Source of the DNA: Chimonanthus salicifolius
Lineage: Eukaryota > Streptophyta > Magnoliopsida > Laurales > Calycanthaceae
Direction: 5' to 3'
Assembly (NCBI GenBank): GCA_013350335.1
Contig: CM023539.1
Location: forward strand, 68,449,631-68,513,630
DNA: 64,000 nt
The notes under the pieces are model-generated. The model was not told the origin of the DNA, made no database searches, and was given only the letters and a program-made list of their open reading frames with translations. Of the stretch, positions 12,241 to 25,258 are shown piece after piece; the first letter of the stretch is position 1, and every line of letters starts with the position of its first letter. The translations under genes were made by a program, and so were the position numbers.

Positions 12241-12964
12241 TCACTACCACTCATCTTCTTATTTTTATGAATATTAAATACCGAGTTTTGATTTAGACCA
12301 TGACTCACCCGAGTTTAATCATGGGGTACGGACTTGGAAGTTTCTAAACAATGCATATTCACGGATGGATTTATTTATCATCTTTAACAAATATATTATT
12401 AAAATAAAAGAGTGAGATCAACATGGAGGGGAAAAAAATAATAATAATAATAAATCATTACCCACTATTTGGGTTCCTTGTAATTCAAGGGAAAATAAAG
12501 ATATTAATTATACATGAATCCCACCCATCAAATCCCACAATCATACATGTCAAACCAATGTCAATGGGTATTTGAAAGTTTAGAAATTATAGAAGATTGA
12601 GATTTGTGTCTATATTCTTGACTAAGTTTGAGAAGCTTCTTTTGAAAAAACTTCGAATCCCATAGAATATTATTTGTGATATTATATAAGATATTTTTTA
12701 ATTATTATTTAAATTATTCTCCTCTTTCTGTTTCTCAAATTCAATCTATGTTTCTAATTAAGTCATTCTTTGAAATTTTATAACAAGGAGCATTTATCCA
12801 TTTTTCACTTCTTTCTTAGATCCATATCTGACCCGAATCACTTTGCATCTCACTTTTTTTTAATATTGCAATATATAAATTTAAATAATCAATATCTTTT
12901 AATACAAATACACTTAAGAAAGTAAATTCATAGGACCATTTCCGATAGATTTACTCAATGTGTA

Positions 12965-13045
12965 TGGATACATAAGCTTGCGCATGTTCTTAAGGATTAG
13001 TCAAATGATACTTCTGAATACCTTGATCGTAAAAAATAAATAAGT
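12965..13045 (+). repeat. SINE 3' tail fragment (agattagtc family)
   Basis: Contains aggattagtcaaatgatac, tctgaataccttgatcg and an A-rich end, parallel to the fragment about 800 bp upstream. Confidence 0.45.
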
Positions 13046-13399
13046 AAAAGAAAAAACTTTATTGAAAAATCTCAATGTGTTGTTTATATTTTTTTAAAAG
13101 GGTAAATCAAATTTTCAATTTAATTGAATTTTCAACCTTAATTTTCTTTTTCTTTTTAACCATGACATATGCTTCTGACTATTTCTAGGTCTAACTAGCA
13201 TGACTCTCTATTTGAACTAGAAAAAGTTGTAATCAAATTCAGCTTTTTATAAGAAAGAAATTAATTTGAGCCCTAATCTAGAGACATGAATGGTCAGGTT
13301 TTTACCATACACGTATCAGACACTACTATAATATATCAAACCCTTCAATTTTTATGGTTTTGAGAGAAATCGCTACCAATCACATATGCTAACTTAAAG

Positions 13400-13600
13400 A
13401 TCCCATGTGCAAATATCGGTTGATTTGTATCATATCAGGTCTACTATATATAGTCGATATCTCGAATGAGATACTGACCATAATATCCGTCGATATTTAA
13501 AATATCAAAAAATATTGACTAATATCAATAAAAATTTTGAAAGAGAGAAAATATTGGTAAATATCAGCTCCGATATTTTTACCCTTCCTAAGATAAAAGG
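13400..13600. repeat. Degenerate GATATCGG-family repeat
   Basis: Contains aaatatcggttgatttg, tagtcgatatctcgaatgag and gctccgatatttttaccc. Both ends carry an inverted AAATATCGG/CCGATATTT pair, but outer termini and target duplication could not be fixed. Confidence 0.5.
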
Positions 13601-13781
13601 TCCGAGCATGTATGGTATCTGTCAAACTTTATTAAATGTACTTTCTACCTTTTAAATCTTACTTCACCGTCTGAGATATCATATGCTAATTTTGTATTAA
13701 ATTCAAGTTAAACTAAATTAAGAGCAAATCACTCTTTAAACCAATCTAACTTAAATTAAATATTTCCCACCTGGTATACAC

Positions 13782-14133
13782 CATTGTCACAAATTCTGTC
13801 TCGAGATATTAATGTCGATTGATAATATCAGGATATTTTCAAATTCTCAGATTTTTACTGAGAATTTAACAAGAAAATCTTGAAGAAATTATAATATTAA
13901 AAAATAATAAAAATAGAATAAATTAAAAAATTAAAAAAATTAAAATGGTAATAAAGAATTTACCTGAAATTTACCTAAGATATTATTGCGATATTACCAT
14001 TTATCGCATTTTTAAAGTGATTTTATCCAGAATTTATCGTCGTATCAATAAAAATGCGCTTTTAATAAGGTAATGGTATTTTGCCGATAAAAATGTGGTA
14101 AATTTAAAAACACCACCGATATTTGTGACAATA
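13782..14133. mobile_element. MITE with ATTGTCACAAAT termini and 8-bp target duplication
   Basis: Ends CATTGTCACAAAT and ATTTGTGACAATA give a perfect 12-bp inverted core. An 8-bp direct repeat, gtatacac, lies at 13774..13781 and 14134..14141. The 352-bp interior carries aatttatcgtcgtatc and gataaaaatgtgg phrases. A diverged relative without clear ends lies at about 30170..30445. The 8-bp duplication suggests hAT. Confidence 0.75.
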
Positions 14134-14172
14134 GTATACACATGTTTTTATTCATTGAAAGAATTAGTGTAT

Positions 14173-15742
14173 GGGAGCACTTACACACACCCAAAAAATC
14201 TGCCTCTACACACCCGAATCCGGATTTTCAGGTGAAATTACGATTCTGCCCCCGCATTTCCATTCATTCAAATGAATGCCCAGTTCATTTTGGATTCATT
14301 CGAATGAATGGGCTGAACAGTAACACGGAATACTGTTCAGCCCCATTCATTCGAATGAATGGTGTTTATCAATGAATGTATGTTCATTCATTCGAATGAA
14401 TGGACTTCATTCATTCGTCGAATGAATGAAGACCATTCATTCGAATGATTACATTATGCGCTTCATTCATTCGGATTCATTCCTTCAGCTGCAGCAAGCA
14501 GTAAAATTATTTAAATATTTATTTTTAAAACTTTAAACTTATTTTTTAAGCATTATATATTTCCAAAATCTCTCAAATTAAATATCTAAATTAATTACAA
14601 TAACCTGATAAAAATACCTTAAGACTTTAAGGTCTTTTGACACTCCTAAATATTTAAAACACAGTATTTAACAAATAAGGGTATCCCTAGGCTGTGTCGA
14701 AAACACATTTGGAAGTATCAAAAGACCTTAAAGTCTTAAGGTATTTTTATCAGGTTATTTTAATTAGTCTAGATATTCAATTTGAGAAATTTTGAAAATA
14801 CACAGTGCTTCAAAAATAACGGTCTATGTTTTAAAATATAGACAGTTATTTTTTAAGCACTGTGTATTTTCAAAATTTCTCAAATTGAATATTTAGACTA
14901 ATTAAAATAACCTGATAAAAATACCTTAAGACTTAAAGGTCTTTTGACACTCCTAAATATTTAAAACACAGTATTTTACAAATGAGGGTATCCCTAGGCT
15001 GTGTAGGTTGTGTCGAAAACACATTTGAAGGTGTCAAAAGACCTTGAAGTCTTAAGGTATTTTTATCAGGTTATTTTAATTAGTCTATATATTCAATTTG
15101 AGAAATTTTGGAAATACACAGTGCTTCAAAAATAACAGTCTATGTTTTAAAATATAGACAGTTATTTTTAAGCACTGTGTATTTTCAAAATTTCTCAAAT
15201 TAAATATTTAGACTAATTAAAATAAGTTGATAAAAATACCTTAAGACTTCAAGGTCTTTTGACACTTCCAAATGTGTTTTCGACACAGCCTAGGGATACC
15301 CTTATTTGTAAAATACTGTGTTTTAAATATTTAGGAGTGTCAAAAGACCTTGAAGTCTTAAGGTATTTTTATCAGGTTATTGTAATTAATCTAGATATTC
15401 AATTTGAGAAATTTTGAAAATATACAATACTTAAAAAATAAGTTTAAAGTTTTAAAAATAAATATTTAAATAATTTTACTGCTTGCTGAGCTGAAGGAAT
15501 GAATCCGAATGAATGAAGCGCATAATGGAATCATTCGAATGAATATTCATTCGAATGAATGAAGCCCATTCATTCGAATGAATGAACATACATTCATTGA
15601 TAAACACCATTCATTCGAATGAATGGACTCTATTCATTCGAATGAATGGGGCTGAACAGTATTCCGTGTTATTGTAATTTCATCCAAAAATCTAGATTCG
15701 AGTGTGTAGAGGCAAATTTTCTGGAGGTATGTAAGTGCTCCC
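14173..15742. mobile_element. 1.57-kb Mutator-like foldback element with ATTCGAAT arrays
   Basis: A perfect 9-bp target duplication, ttagtgtat (14164..14172 and 15743..15751), brackets inverted termini that start GGGAGCACTTACA and run through gcctctacacac and gtgaaattac. Each arm (about 14260-14480 and 15495-15660) carries a cluster of ATTCATTCGAATGAATG palindromes. The centre holds three palindromic modules of roughly 300 bp, each with CTGATAAAAATACCTTAAG and its inverse. They are separated by small hairpins at 14822..14843 and 15138..15159. No transposase frame is present. The 9-bp duplication and long TIRs point to a non-autonomous Mutator-like element. It ends about 690 bp upstream of the RopGAP start codon. 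Confidence 0.88.
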
Positions 15743-16189
15743 TTAGTGTATATAGTAATAAAAGCAACCTTTAAAAGTTCGAAATTGCTTTATCACCGCC
15801 TCTGTTGGACTTAAAACCTAAATCACTCTACAATAATGAATGTCTCATCTTTTTCATTTTTATTCAAAATTACTTTTTTATTTTATCATTTTTAACAAAG
15901 AAATTTATATTGAATTAAGGAAATTATAATTTTAACTTAAAAAATAAATAATATGTTTGGACAACTAACTCAACCCAATCCAGTGGGGCCAGGCCAGAGA
16001 CATGGTTAAACCACCCTTGAAATGGCTCCCCACAGGCCAGCCACAGTACGGTTAAACCTTAACTGGCAGTGGAGTTTACTGTAGACATGAGAGAGTCACG
16101 GGAGAAAGAAATTGAGAGCCGGTCGCTTGGAGTTTTCTGTGCATAAAAATGACTCGACTCACCCAAATTAACTGACACTTGTCTCTTCC

Positions 16190-16428
16190 TTCTTCCATCG
16201 TTCAATCTTCTCCTCCCCAGGCAATCTCTTCTTCTTCTTCTCCTCCCGCTCACACCATTCACTTTCGTGTATATCCTTAACCGTCTCCCCTCTCTCTTTT
16301 CCCTCTATCTCTTCTTCTTCTTCTACATTATTCATATCATTTCCTCCGTGTAAATCTCTCTTCTTCTTCTTCTTCTTCTTCTTCTTCGTATTCTTTCTTC
16401 TGGTTTTTTGCTACTGTTGTTCGGAGTC
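16190..16428 (+). promoter_or_regulatory. Pyrimidine-rich leader of the RopGAP gene with (TTC)n
   Basis: Sequence before the start codon is strongly CT-rich, with repeated tcttcttcttc and a (TTC)n run at 16358..16387. Such tracts are common in plant core promoters and 5' leaders. No convincing TATA box was found; gcataaaaat at about 16141 is a weak candidate. The transcription start is not resolved. Confidence 0.5.
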
Positions 16429-17628
16429 ATGACAAGAGTCTTCGGTTCGAGGTCCTGTGGTCCGAGGACCACGGTAATTGAAGCTCATCCGCCTATTCCT
16501 TATGAGGAAGAGGAAGAAGAAGAAGATGAAGAAGAGGAAGAGGAATCGTCAAATCCGATATCTTCTCCTCTGCTCGATGTGTCAGAGGAGGGCAAAGATG
16601 GAAGAGAGAGGAGCGGGAGAAATCATCACCAGCAACAGTATCCATTCCTGGCCATCCTCGTTACCGCTCTGCGCAAGTCGCTGGTGACTTGCAGCGTAGA
16701 GCGCGGGGATGATATCTGCGGCATGGATATTGGATGGCCGACCGATGTGAGGCACATCGCTCATGTCACGTTTGATCGGTTCAATGGATTTCTTGGATTG
16801 CCTGTCGAATTCGAGCCACTCGTTCCCCGAAGGGTCCCCAGCGCAAGGTAAGATTCTGTGATTTTGTGATTTCTTAGCAAACTAAAAAAATACTTTGATT
16901 TCTGCAAAATTTGCTTCTCTCGGAACTGCAAATTCATTTTTATTTATTTTTTAGTAGTGGAGAATTGCAGCAATGAAATTGTGTATATACAGAGATCTGT
17001 TAACCTTGGAAAATTCAATGGATATTGTGGACTGTTCTTTCTATTTTTAGGATTAACTCTATTATTTCAAAATTGGCAATCAATGTTTTCCTGAATATCT
17101 ATCGGTGGTGGAGAAAGCAGAGATCACGTGATACACAGGACTCTGTTTATCAGACATCTCTTCCAAGGCTAAATGCTTACTTTAAAACTTGGAAAAAGAC
17201 TCTAGTAGTCGTTTCAATTTAGATTGTTACTCTGTCTGTTCCTGAGTCAAATCAGAAGGCTTGCCCGTGTCACTTGACCAAATGGGTTCTGTGTTGAGTC
17301 CAAGTTTTACCTTTTTAAACTATGGGTCTGTTTCAAAGTGGATCCCTGCAGTATTTAGACTTCCCACCTTTAATTTAGATTTCCTGCAATAAACACCTAA
17401 TGGGATTCAGGCTGTGTATTTCCAGAATGACAATTTCAGATGGGAATTTATACATAACGTGGAATTTGAATTCTGTGGGATCTCAAAATTTCTACTTTAC
17501 ATTTTGGTTTAGTCAAACCTGGAATTCCTTTGTGAACTTTCCCACAAATAATAAGCTCTGAATTATTCACTAGAGTCTAAGAACTCTGCAATTTAAGTGG
17601 CTCATGCTTTGGAATTCCAAAATAACAC

Positions 17629-17667
<39 letters not shown>

Positions 17668-20600
17668 TTAGAATTTGAATTCTGGGTCATTTCATGATTC
17701 CCTTTCTAGAATCCCATTTCACAAGACAATATTTGGAGAATTTCGTAGGAATTCTTGGGTTCTACCAAACAGGCTCTAAATCTTTTTACTTTCTGGTAGG
17801 ATCTTGAAGAAAATGGATGGAGATTTTGGGAAAAATGAGCAAAGCACAATCATCCAAGTTATATTTAATTGTCTCACCTTTACAATTAGATGCAGTAGAT
17901 TTTTTCTGTAAAAGTAGTGTAACCTTTTCCAAAAAATAAAATAAAATAAATCAGGGTAGTTTAAGATTAACACATCAATAGGAGTGTCTGAAAAATCATT
18001 TGCTCCGCAAGCTCCTCACTATGATTTATGGTTTATACTTCTCCAAGGCTATAGTTGCTTACCAGTTTTATGGGTTTGAGATCATCCAGTTTGACCTTAC
18101 AATGATTTCATCTCTCTTTCCACCCCAAATAAATCACGTAGCATTGAGCAAATTCTCTTTGTGGTTTCCATGGTAAAATTGATCAAACTGATCAAGATTC
18201 TTTTGTTTACGATCTCTTCTATTGATTAACCCCTGTAACATTGGCTGTTCTACCTCATAAAAAGTGAGCATCTCTTCACTTAAATTAAGAAGGGTAAATC
18301 TACAAAATGCCCATGTGGAAAAACCATATGGGCATATGCCATATAGCATAAGGGTGGGCCCACACTCAATTCAAATCCTCCAAACTATTTTCTCTTTTAT
18401 GTATTCAAATTGGGATCATGTCAATCTCCTCCTGATTGATCCTCATTAATTGATTAAACACTCAAAGCTGAAATTTAATACTGTTATAAAATTTAGAGGC
18501 CAATAATCAAGGCTATAATGACTTGATGGGCTCACCTTAAGTTGACACCAAGTTCACTTGATTTCTATCCATCCATCCCACATGCCATGTTAGGGGTGGG
18601 TCCCATCCTTTGACACATGACACACGAGAAAACGAGGGCTTTTAAGCCCCAACTGTTAGTAGGCCTCTCTGTTCTCCCTATAAAGTAAGAAATAAATAAG
18701 AAAGACTCAGCATTTCATTCTTAGCTAGTTACGTACAGCTTAAACAGAAGTACCAACCAAATCACATGCCTTTTAACAATTGATAGTGTGATGTTTTAGC
18801 ATGATTATTCTTATTAATTGCAGCCAATTCTCTATATCTTTACTTTTGGAATTTGAAATTTATGTAGCAAATACCTAAATACTTAGTTTAGTAACATAAA
18901 ACCAAGCCATTTTCGATGCCAAGAAATGTACCTGGTATGGACAATTGTGCTATTTTGCCCTACTTTCAAACCACATCATCACAGAGTTCAGCCATGTTTT
19001 CTGGTTCTTGCATTTTTGGATAAGCTCATGCAGGAATCACATGTTTGGATAGGAATGAGAAATAATGTTTGCGTTATTGTCCTACTGGCGTTGGTTATGG
19101 TTGATGACCTCTTAATGAAGTGACTGCAATTTAGGAGAGAATTGTCTATGCATCTAGTAGTGAGTAGAAGAAATTGGTTGCTTAACAGTGTTAACGAACT
19201 GCAGCAGCACCTTCAATAAAATCAAGGCGTTCAACCATCCTATAATATCAGTTCCAGGCTTCAAATAGATATTTTTTTCCCTTTCTCAAGAGCAATTTCC
19301 AGGTTTACCATTTTGTTCTTCTTGTGTTCTGTGAAATGTTTGGTAGTACATGCTGAACAAGAATATCCAAACCATTTGCAATGTTCTGGTGAAACTTTTG
19401 GTGTGGCTCCATGTCCAAGGAATGGTAAACTGAACTCTCAAAGTAGGGACTGCCAAAAAGTCTCTAATACCATTTCCAACTTTTCTGTTCGACTCCATCC
19501 ATATCTTTTCAGTGGTATGGCTTTGGTGCCATATGTTGGACTTGTAGTTGGACTGGCCACAAAAGCTTCATATGTGCCTTTCAAGGAAAAAGTTTCATAT
19601 ATGCCCTTTTAGTGCATCTACAACCACAACCACCTGGTTGCTTCCTGTCCCCTGTCAAAACATTAGACTTATTGGTAATTTCGTATCACCAAATACAAGT
19701 AGTTTAATTAATTGTACACCTTTATTTTGACAGATAAACTTGAAACTTCGCCATCTTGCCTTATTTTAAAAAAATCATATAAATGGTGATCTGACCCAAA
19801 CGAACAGCCTTTAGGTAGCACACCCAACACTTCAAAACTGTGCTACGAGTTCTTGAAAAAGAGAAAAACTCTTGTTCACTTTATCCCATTTATTGTTTTG
19901 AATTCTGTTTGTTTCCATGTATCAACATTCTATGTGGTTCATTATCATTAGAAACAATCTGTCAGTTTACTTTTTTATTGGTACTTGACCAAATTGATTT
20001 TATGATTCTAGCTCCTTTGGGAATGATCATCCTTCCTGAGTAGCTTGACCCTATCAGTTTTCCTGTGTGTGCAGTGTGAGGGTATTTGGAGTTTCTGCCA
20101 CTTCGATGCAGTGTTCTTATGATCAAAGAGGAAATAGTGTTCCAACAATTCTGCTCTTGATGCAGAGGCGCTTGTATTCACAAGGAGGCCTTTTAGTATG
20201 TTTCTATTCGAGCAAATATTTTAGTTGCTGTCAATAGTTTTGTTTGCAGACATGTATGGTTTTTTCTTACATCTCTATTGTACTTGAAGGCAGAAGGGAT
20301 TTTCAGAATCAATGCTGACAATAGCCAAGAGGAGTATGTCAGGGACCAACTAAACAAGGGAAGCATACCACGTGGAGTTGATATGCATTGTCTGGCAGGT
20401 CTGATAAAGGTATTGCTCTAAATTGATTATCCTACTTTTTCGGTTTATACTTAAAGTGAATAGGGCTCAAGGCAGATCATTGATGCAGCTAATCTCCTAT
20501 TGGAAATTTAATGAGCTCTCCACTGCTCCAAATAAATAAATAAATAATGAGCTCTCTGCACCTGGTTCTCACACTTATTATGGTCCTTTTCATACTTGTC

Positions 20601-22763
20601 TTTTTAATCTCAATGTCCATCATTATCATGGTGCAATTCCTCTTCAACAAAATAGATGAGACAAATGGCGTAGATGATAATGATGTCTTAGGTGTGATGA
20701 TTATTCTGTTAAAGTATCATTGTGTGGCACACGTTTCAAGGAAGGTGGCACAGTTATGTCCTTTTTTAAGTACAATAATACACATTCTCATAATTCTTTC
20801 AGAAAAAACATGACCCTCTCTATTCTTCATTCATGGAAAATAGGGGAGAGAGAGTAGTGTTGGTGACCAACTCGACGCCATGTATGGCAGATAAGAATGG
20901 CTTGCTGTGGAATGTGTATGGACAAGTTTTCATCCTAATTGAAGGCAGAAGTTCTGAGCATAGATTTTGGAATAGATACATAAATATTTCTTCTTATTGT
21001 TGGACTTATAATTGTCATATATGTATGGATGGTGGCAACTCATGTGTATGTATGAATTCCAAGTGGAGTTGAATGCTTTCTTTAACAATTTGATGTCAAT
21101 TTGCATTCTCTCGCTGGCTGTAGGCTTGCTTGATTCTATCTTGTTTACATACATGATTTCAAATAAATGCTGAGTCACACTACCCATACACTCTATATAG
21201 ACAGAGTAAGAAGGATATCTTGTAAAACAATGCTCTGGCCATCCACCATTTCTTTGTACATTTGATTTTGTATTTATCCTCTGATCCTATCTGTTTATTT
21301 AATTTCTATAATTCCATATCTTTCCTACCATGCTTAGATTTTCATGATGATGCAGGCTTGGTTTAGAGAACTTCCAACTGGAGTACTAGACTCACTCACA
21401 CCAGACCAGGTGATGCACTGCAACACAGAAGAAGATTGTACTCAGTTAGTGAGGAGCCTGCCACCAACAGAAGCAGCATTGCTTGACTGGGCCATCAATC
21501 TGATGGCGGATGTTGCGCAGCATGAACATTACAACAAGATGAATGCACGAAACATTGCTATGGTTTTTGCACCCAACATGACTCAGGTTACAGAATGTTT
21601 ATAGCTTAAGTACTCTCTTTTCTTCGTAAATGGGAAAATAAAAATAAAGAAGGAAAAGTGCTGTTTTTCTAACTTGAACATGCTTAAATGTGTTGATGTT
21701 GAACATGCTCAGGCTGTTAAAGTTGGCAACTTTTAGAATCCTGACACACTGTCATTCCCATGAAAATTGATCAAAACATAGAAAAATCGTATGTTAATTT
21801 TTCTGTATTTCATGATTATATGTGGAAATTGTCAGAAATTCTAAATGATTACAAAAATAAACTAAGAATCAGCATAATCTAAATGGAATTATTTTTTGGA
21901 AGCATTTATGTTGTTAAATCTCTTTCTGTGAAGCAGCATGGCTTCTTTTGATTAGTTACATGCTGGGATACTGTCATATGGATTTTGTGGAATCCCCACT
22001 AATAATTTCGATTACATGATTTAATCATTGATCAATAACCTGTGAGATGCGTAGTTACTTCATTTTTTTCCTATATCTTTCAATGTTACAGGCATTTGAT
22101 CAATGCTTAATAGTAGTTCATCAGATATATTTATTAGGTTTTGCAATCAATGGTAAATTAACTGTTGATCATTTTATTTCCTTGTAGATGGCAGATCCCT
22201 TAACTGCATTGATCCATGCAGTGCAAGTGATGAACTTCCTAAAGATGCTAATCATGAAAGAATTGCGAGAAAGAGAAGAATCAGCTGCAGAGGCAATGGC
22301 CTTCTCCTCTTGTGCTGAGTCTCCGAATGACAAGAGTCGGTCACCCAATTCATCAACATTGACTAGAGAAACTGATGGAGGGTCCCATGAGAAAACAGAT
22401 GCCATTGTCACTAATGGGATAGCCTTGGATACGTATTTGCTCAGCAGCTCCACCCCCACCAGATTAACAAGTGATGCTGAAGAGAGTTTTTATAGCTGTC
22501 AGACCAAAAGTGAAGCCGATGACGAACGTGATCTTATTTCTGACAGTCCATCCGTCGAATGTGAGACTGGGATCACTGACAGTGGTTGTAGAGGTGGCTA
22601 TGACAGTGGTGATGCCGAAGGTTTTTTGGATAAAGTGAGTTTGAGGAAAGGAGTGAGGCGGCTTTGCCGGCACCCGGTGTTTCAGTTAAGTAAGCCGGTT
22701 AAGAAGCCAGCGAATCTGTCACCACATTCTTCTACATCCTTTTCCTGGCAAGGGTCTTGTTGA
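16429..22763 (+). CDS. ROPGAP: ROP GTPase-activating protein with CRIB motif (five exons)
   Basis: Encodes a plant Rho (ROP) GTPase-activating protein, which speeds GTP hydrolysis by ROPs and so ends their signalling, normally at the plasma membrane. I infer exons 16429..16847, 20075..20195, 20290..20409, 21356..21586 and 22188..22763. All introns are GT-AG and the frame joins to 488 residues. Visible parts: an acidic run at 26-39; a CRIB motif at about 101-116 (IGWPTDV, then HIAHV), which binds active ROP; and a RhoGAP domain at about 141-320. The RhoGAP domain has the arginine finger in EGIFRI (R186), DQLNKG, and the conserved Asn in MVFAPN (N294). A helical segment (LREREE) and a Ser-rich tail follow, with the family-typical VRRLCRHPVFQL near the C terminus. 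The start is the first ATG in frame with the CRIB exon. CRIB plus RhoGAP is the diagnostic plant RopGAP architecture, and length is normal. Which paralogue it is cannot be told. Confidence 0.95.
16848..20074 (+). other. Intron 1 of the RopGAP gene (3.2 kb)
   Basis: Donor gtaaga follows a split Ser codon (AG|T). The acceptor is tgtgtgcag. The intron separates the CRIB exon from the RhoGAP exons. It holds a TA/CA microsatellite (17631..17668) and T-rich tracts, with no recognisable element or nested gene. Short frames inside it are unlikely to be coding. Confidence 0.9.
17631..17668. repeat. (TA)n(CA)n microsatellite in intron 1
   Basis: A run of tatata is followed directly by a run of cacaca, a compound dinucleotide repeat likely to vary in length between individuals. 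Confidence 0.9.
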
Positions 22764-24600
22764 TTGTAGAAAATGGTAGTTTGTGTTGCATTTTTAGAGA
22801 TTTCTGTGTTTGGTTGCATGATCACAATGTTGTGATAGAAAAATTATGGCCAACTCTAGTCAGAAAAAATAACGTTCAGTTTCCAGACCCACATGACCGA
22901 ATCCAGAAACAACTGATAAAGAATGAATGGAGAATGGTCTTGATTTTTCATATGTTTTCTGCATTAGCCTACAAGAAGAAACTGTACAATGGTGGGTATT
23001 GCTCTCCCAAATACTCATGATCAGTGTGTGTGGGTTTTATTAGGCAAGCTTCTTCATTAGCTAAATACTGGTCTTATCTCAGTTGATAGGAGAGATGAAT
23101 TATTCTAGCATCTGACCTTGTGGATTTTTTTTACTTTTTATTGAAAATCAGTAGTTTTTCGTGATTGTAGTTGTCGTTGTCGTCCCCGTCACCGTCATCA
23201 TCACCAGTGACATGATTATCCTGCTTGCAGGATTAGCTTTTTGAATTATATTTTTCACTCATAAGAATCATGTTTTCCATTATTCACTCATAAGAATATG
23301 ATTTTATATGCCTTAATTCAATATTTTGTTTGTTAGTACATGTTTGATTTTCTATGCCTTGGTCCCTCCCAACAGTGATCTTGCCTTTGGGAAATCTCAG
23401 AAGTGGAAACTGGTTCAGATTTTCTTTTAATTTCTGTGTCAACTGTGGTGTCATCGGGTGTTACTAAATTGACAACTTGATGCTGCTCGATTTTTGTACA
23501 AATTTGTGCGAGATCTGGTCAATGTAGATGAACTTGGGTCCATCTCTACTTGGTATTTTTTTTTTTTTAATAAAAAAAAAATTAGAGATTCTCTTATGTA
23601 TTTTCTTGAATAATTAATGATTTCAAAAGGTTCTATACGTCAGGAGTTAAGAATGATCCTTCAATGGAGAATGTTAAAGTTAAAAATGCAATGAAAAGGT
23701 TGTGAGGGCAGAAAGATAGGGCCTCACTGTGGGAAAGGGGGTTGAGTGCATCCGAAGTTTTATCTAATGTCCTCGTGCTTAGTATTTAGGAGAGGTAGGG
23801 TCTTTGATTCTCCTATTGTATTTATAGTTGAGAAGATCTTAGATACTTCACCAAATGTGATTTACAATTTTTTTATCCACTCAAACCAAAGTGAAACAAA
23901 AGATTCAATTTGTTGTTGTATTCAAACCATTCACCACAATGACATAAATTCAAGGGCGCCCACCATATTAAAATATTTGTAAATCTTATTTTTCCATTAA
24001 TACTTGGAAATATAGGTATGATATTTTGACTGAATTTGCTCAAGCCAAACGAAGTCATGTACAGAATTTTTTATTTTTTTTGAAAATATCAACTAAACAA
24101 TTGGGCCTACAATAAAATTTGGGTTTTGATTTAGGCACCCCCAATTTAGATACAAAGAGACACAGAAATCAATTTCTGCTCATTCGCCAGTTTCTCAGTT
24201 ATAGTTTCAATATTCATAAAAATGTCTATTTTACACCTTACCTAACTAAATTTTGTTTAATTTGACCATAAAAAATTTCATGAGTGTGAAGTCGGCTCAT
24301 GGAATGGCAACCTTCAAAAAATGATAAACCTAAGAAAGAAAAATTATTTGATATCTTCCTATAACAATGTAGAAAGCAATCCAAGAACCACCTCAAAGAA
24401 ATAAAGTAAATTATTATCCCCAAATTTATTTGAGAAAAAAAATAGAAGAAAACCAAAGGAATCTTCAGTAATTTACCCTAAGAGGCCCAAACCCAAATTG
24501 AAACATAGCTGATTTGAAGGATGCTAGAGCACTGGTGAAGGAAGAGAAGAGGGAAATTACCTTAGAGAGAGAAACAGAGAGGGGAGAGAGTGGGAAGCGA
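22764..24600. other. RopGAP 3' flank and intergenic DNA
   Basis: The 3' UTR must begin at 22764. T-rich sequence continues to a long T/A run near 23560-23582 (including aataaa), which could hold polyadenylation signals. No other gene or intact element was recognised. Confidence 0.45.
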
Positions 24601-24829
24601 GGTGAGTGAGAGGAAGCAAAGAAAGTACCTTAGGTTAGGTTCCGGCAACGGCAAGTGAGAAAACTCCACCGGTGATTTTTTCTATTTTTGTCAAACTAGG
24701 TCCGCAACTCGGGCAGCCCGGGCACAGTTTTGGGCCAATCTGAGACCGGGCTCGACTTGTAGTTATAGAGCTCAAGCCGGAACATGGGCAACGGACCGAA
24801 TTGTAGTTGTAAACTTGTAATCTCGGTTT

Positions 24830-25080
24830 ACAAATCTTGGCTGATACGCATTGTATAGGCCATACTGGTGAGATATCGGCCAATATCTCGCCGAGATCTC
24901 ACTAATATCACCCAATACACATTTAATCAGTCGATATTTGTCAAAAAAAAAAAACTAGGAGAGAGAGATATCGACTGAGATCCGAGATACCGAGATATCG
25001 GTTGAGACGCTGAGATCTCGGTAAAAACGATTTTTTTCGAGACGCTGAGATCTCGGTAAAAACGATTTTTTTACCTATGT
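24830..25080. repeat. GATATCGG-family repeat with a 35-bp tandem duplication
   Basis: Contains gagatatcggccaatatctc and several gagatctcgg phrases. Near the right side gagacgctgagatctcgg plus a T-run tail occurs twice with a 35-bp period (from 25004 and from 25039). Outer termini are not clear. Confidence 0.55.
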
Positions 25081-25258
25081 TATAATACACTAAATCACTA
25101 TCATCTGAGTCCAACTTTAAACTCAAAATGCATATAAAGTTTATTTGGGCTTGGGTTTTTTGGCCCAAAATGAGTTTGTTTCGTATATTTTATAAATTCA
25201 AATTATATAGTTTTCTAGAAAATATTGATTAAAGAAAAATTAAAATTTCTATAAATTT

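Noticed and set aside
14250..14480. CRISPR-like appearance of the ATTCATTCGAATGAATG array
   Set aside because: The units are irregularly spaced palindromes without unique uniform spacers, in a plant foldback element with a 9-bp target duplication.
16408..16428. Upstream TTG start extending the RopGAP protein by seven residues
   Set aside because: Plant genes use ATG; the first in-frame ATG is at 16429.
19286..19612. Overlapping frames on both strands inside RopGAP intron 1
   Set aside because: Opposite-strand frames of similar length in an intron with no domain are expected by chance.
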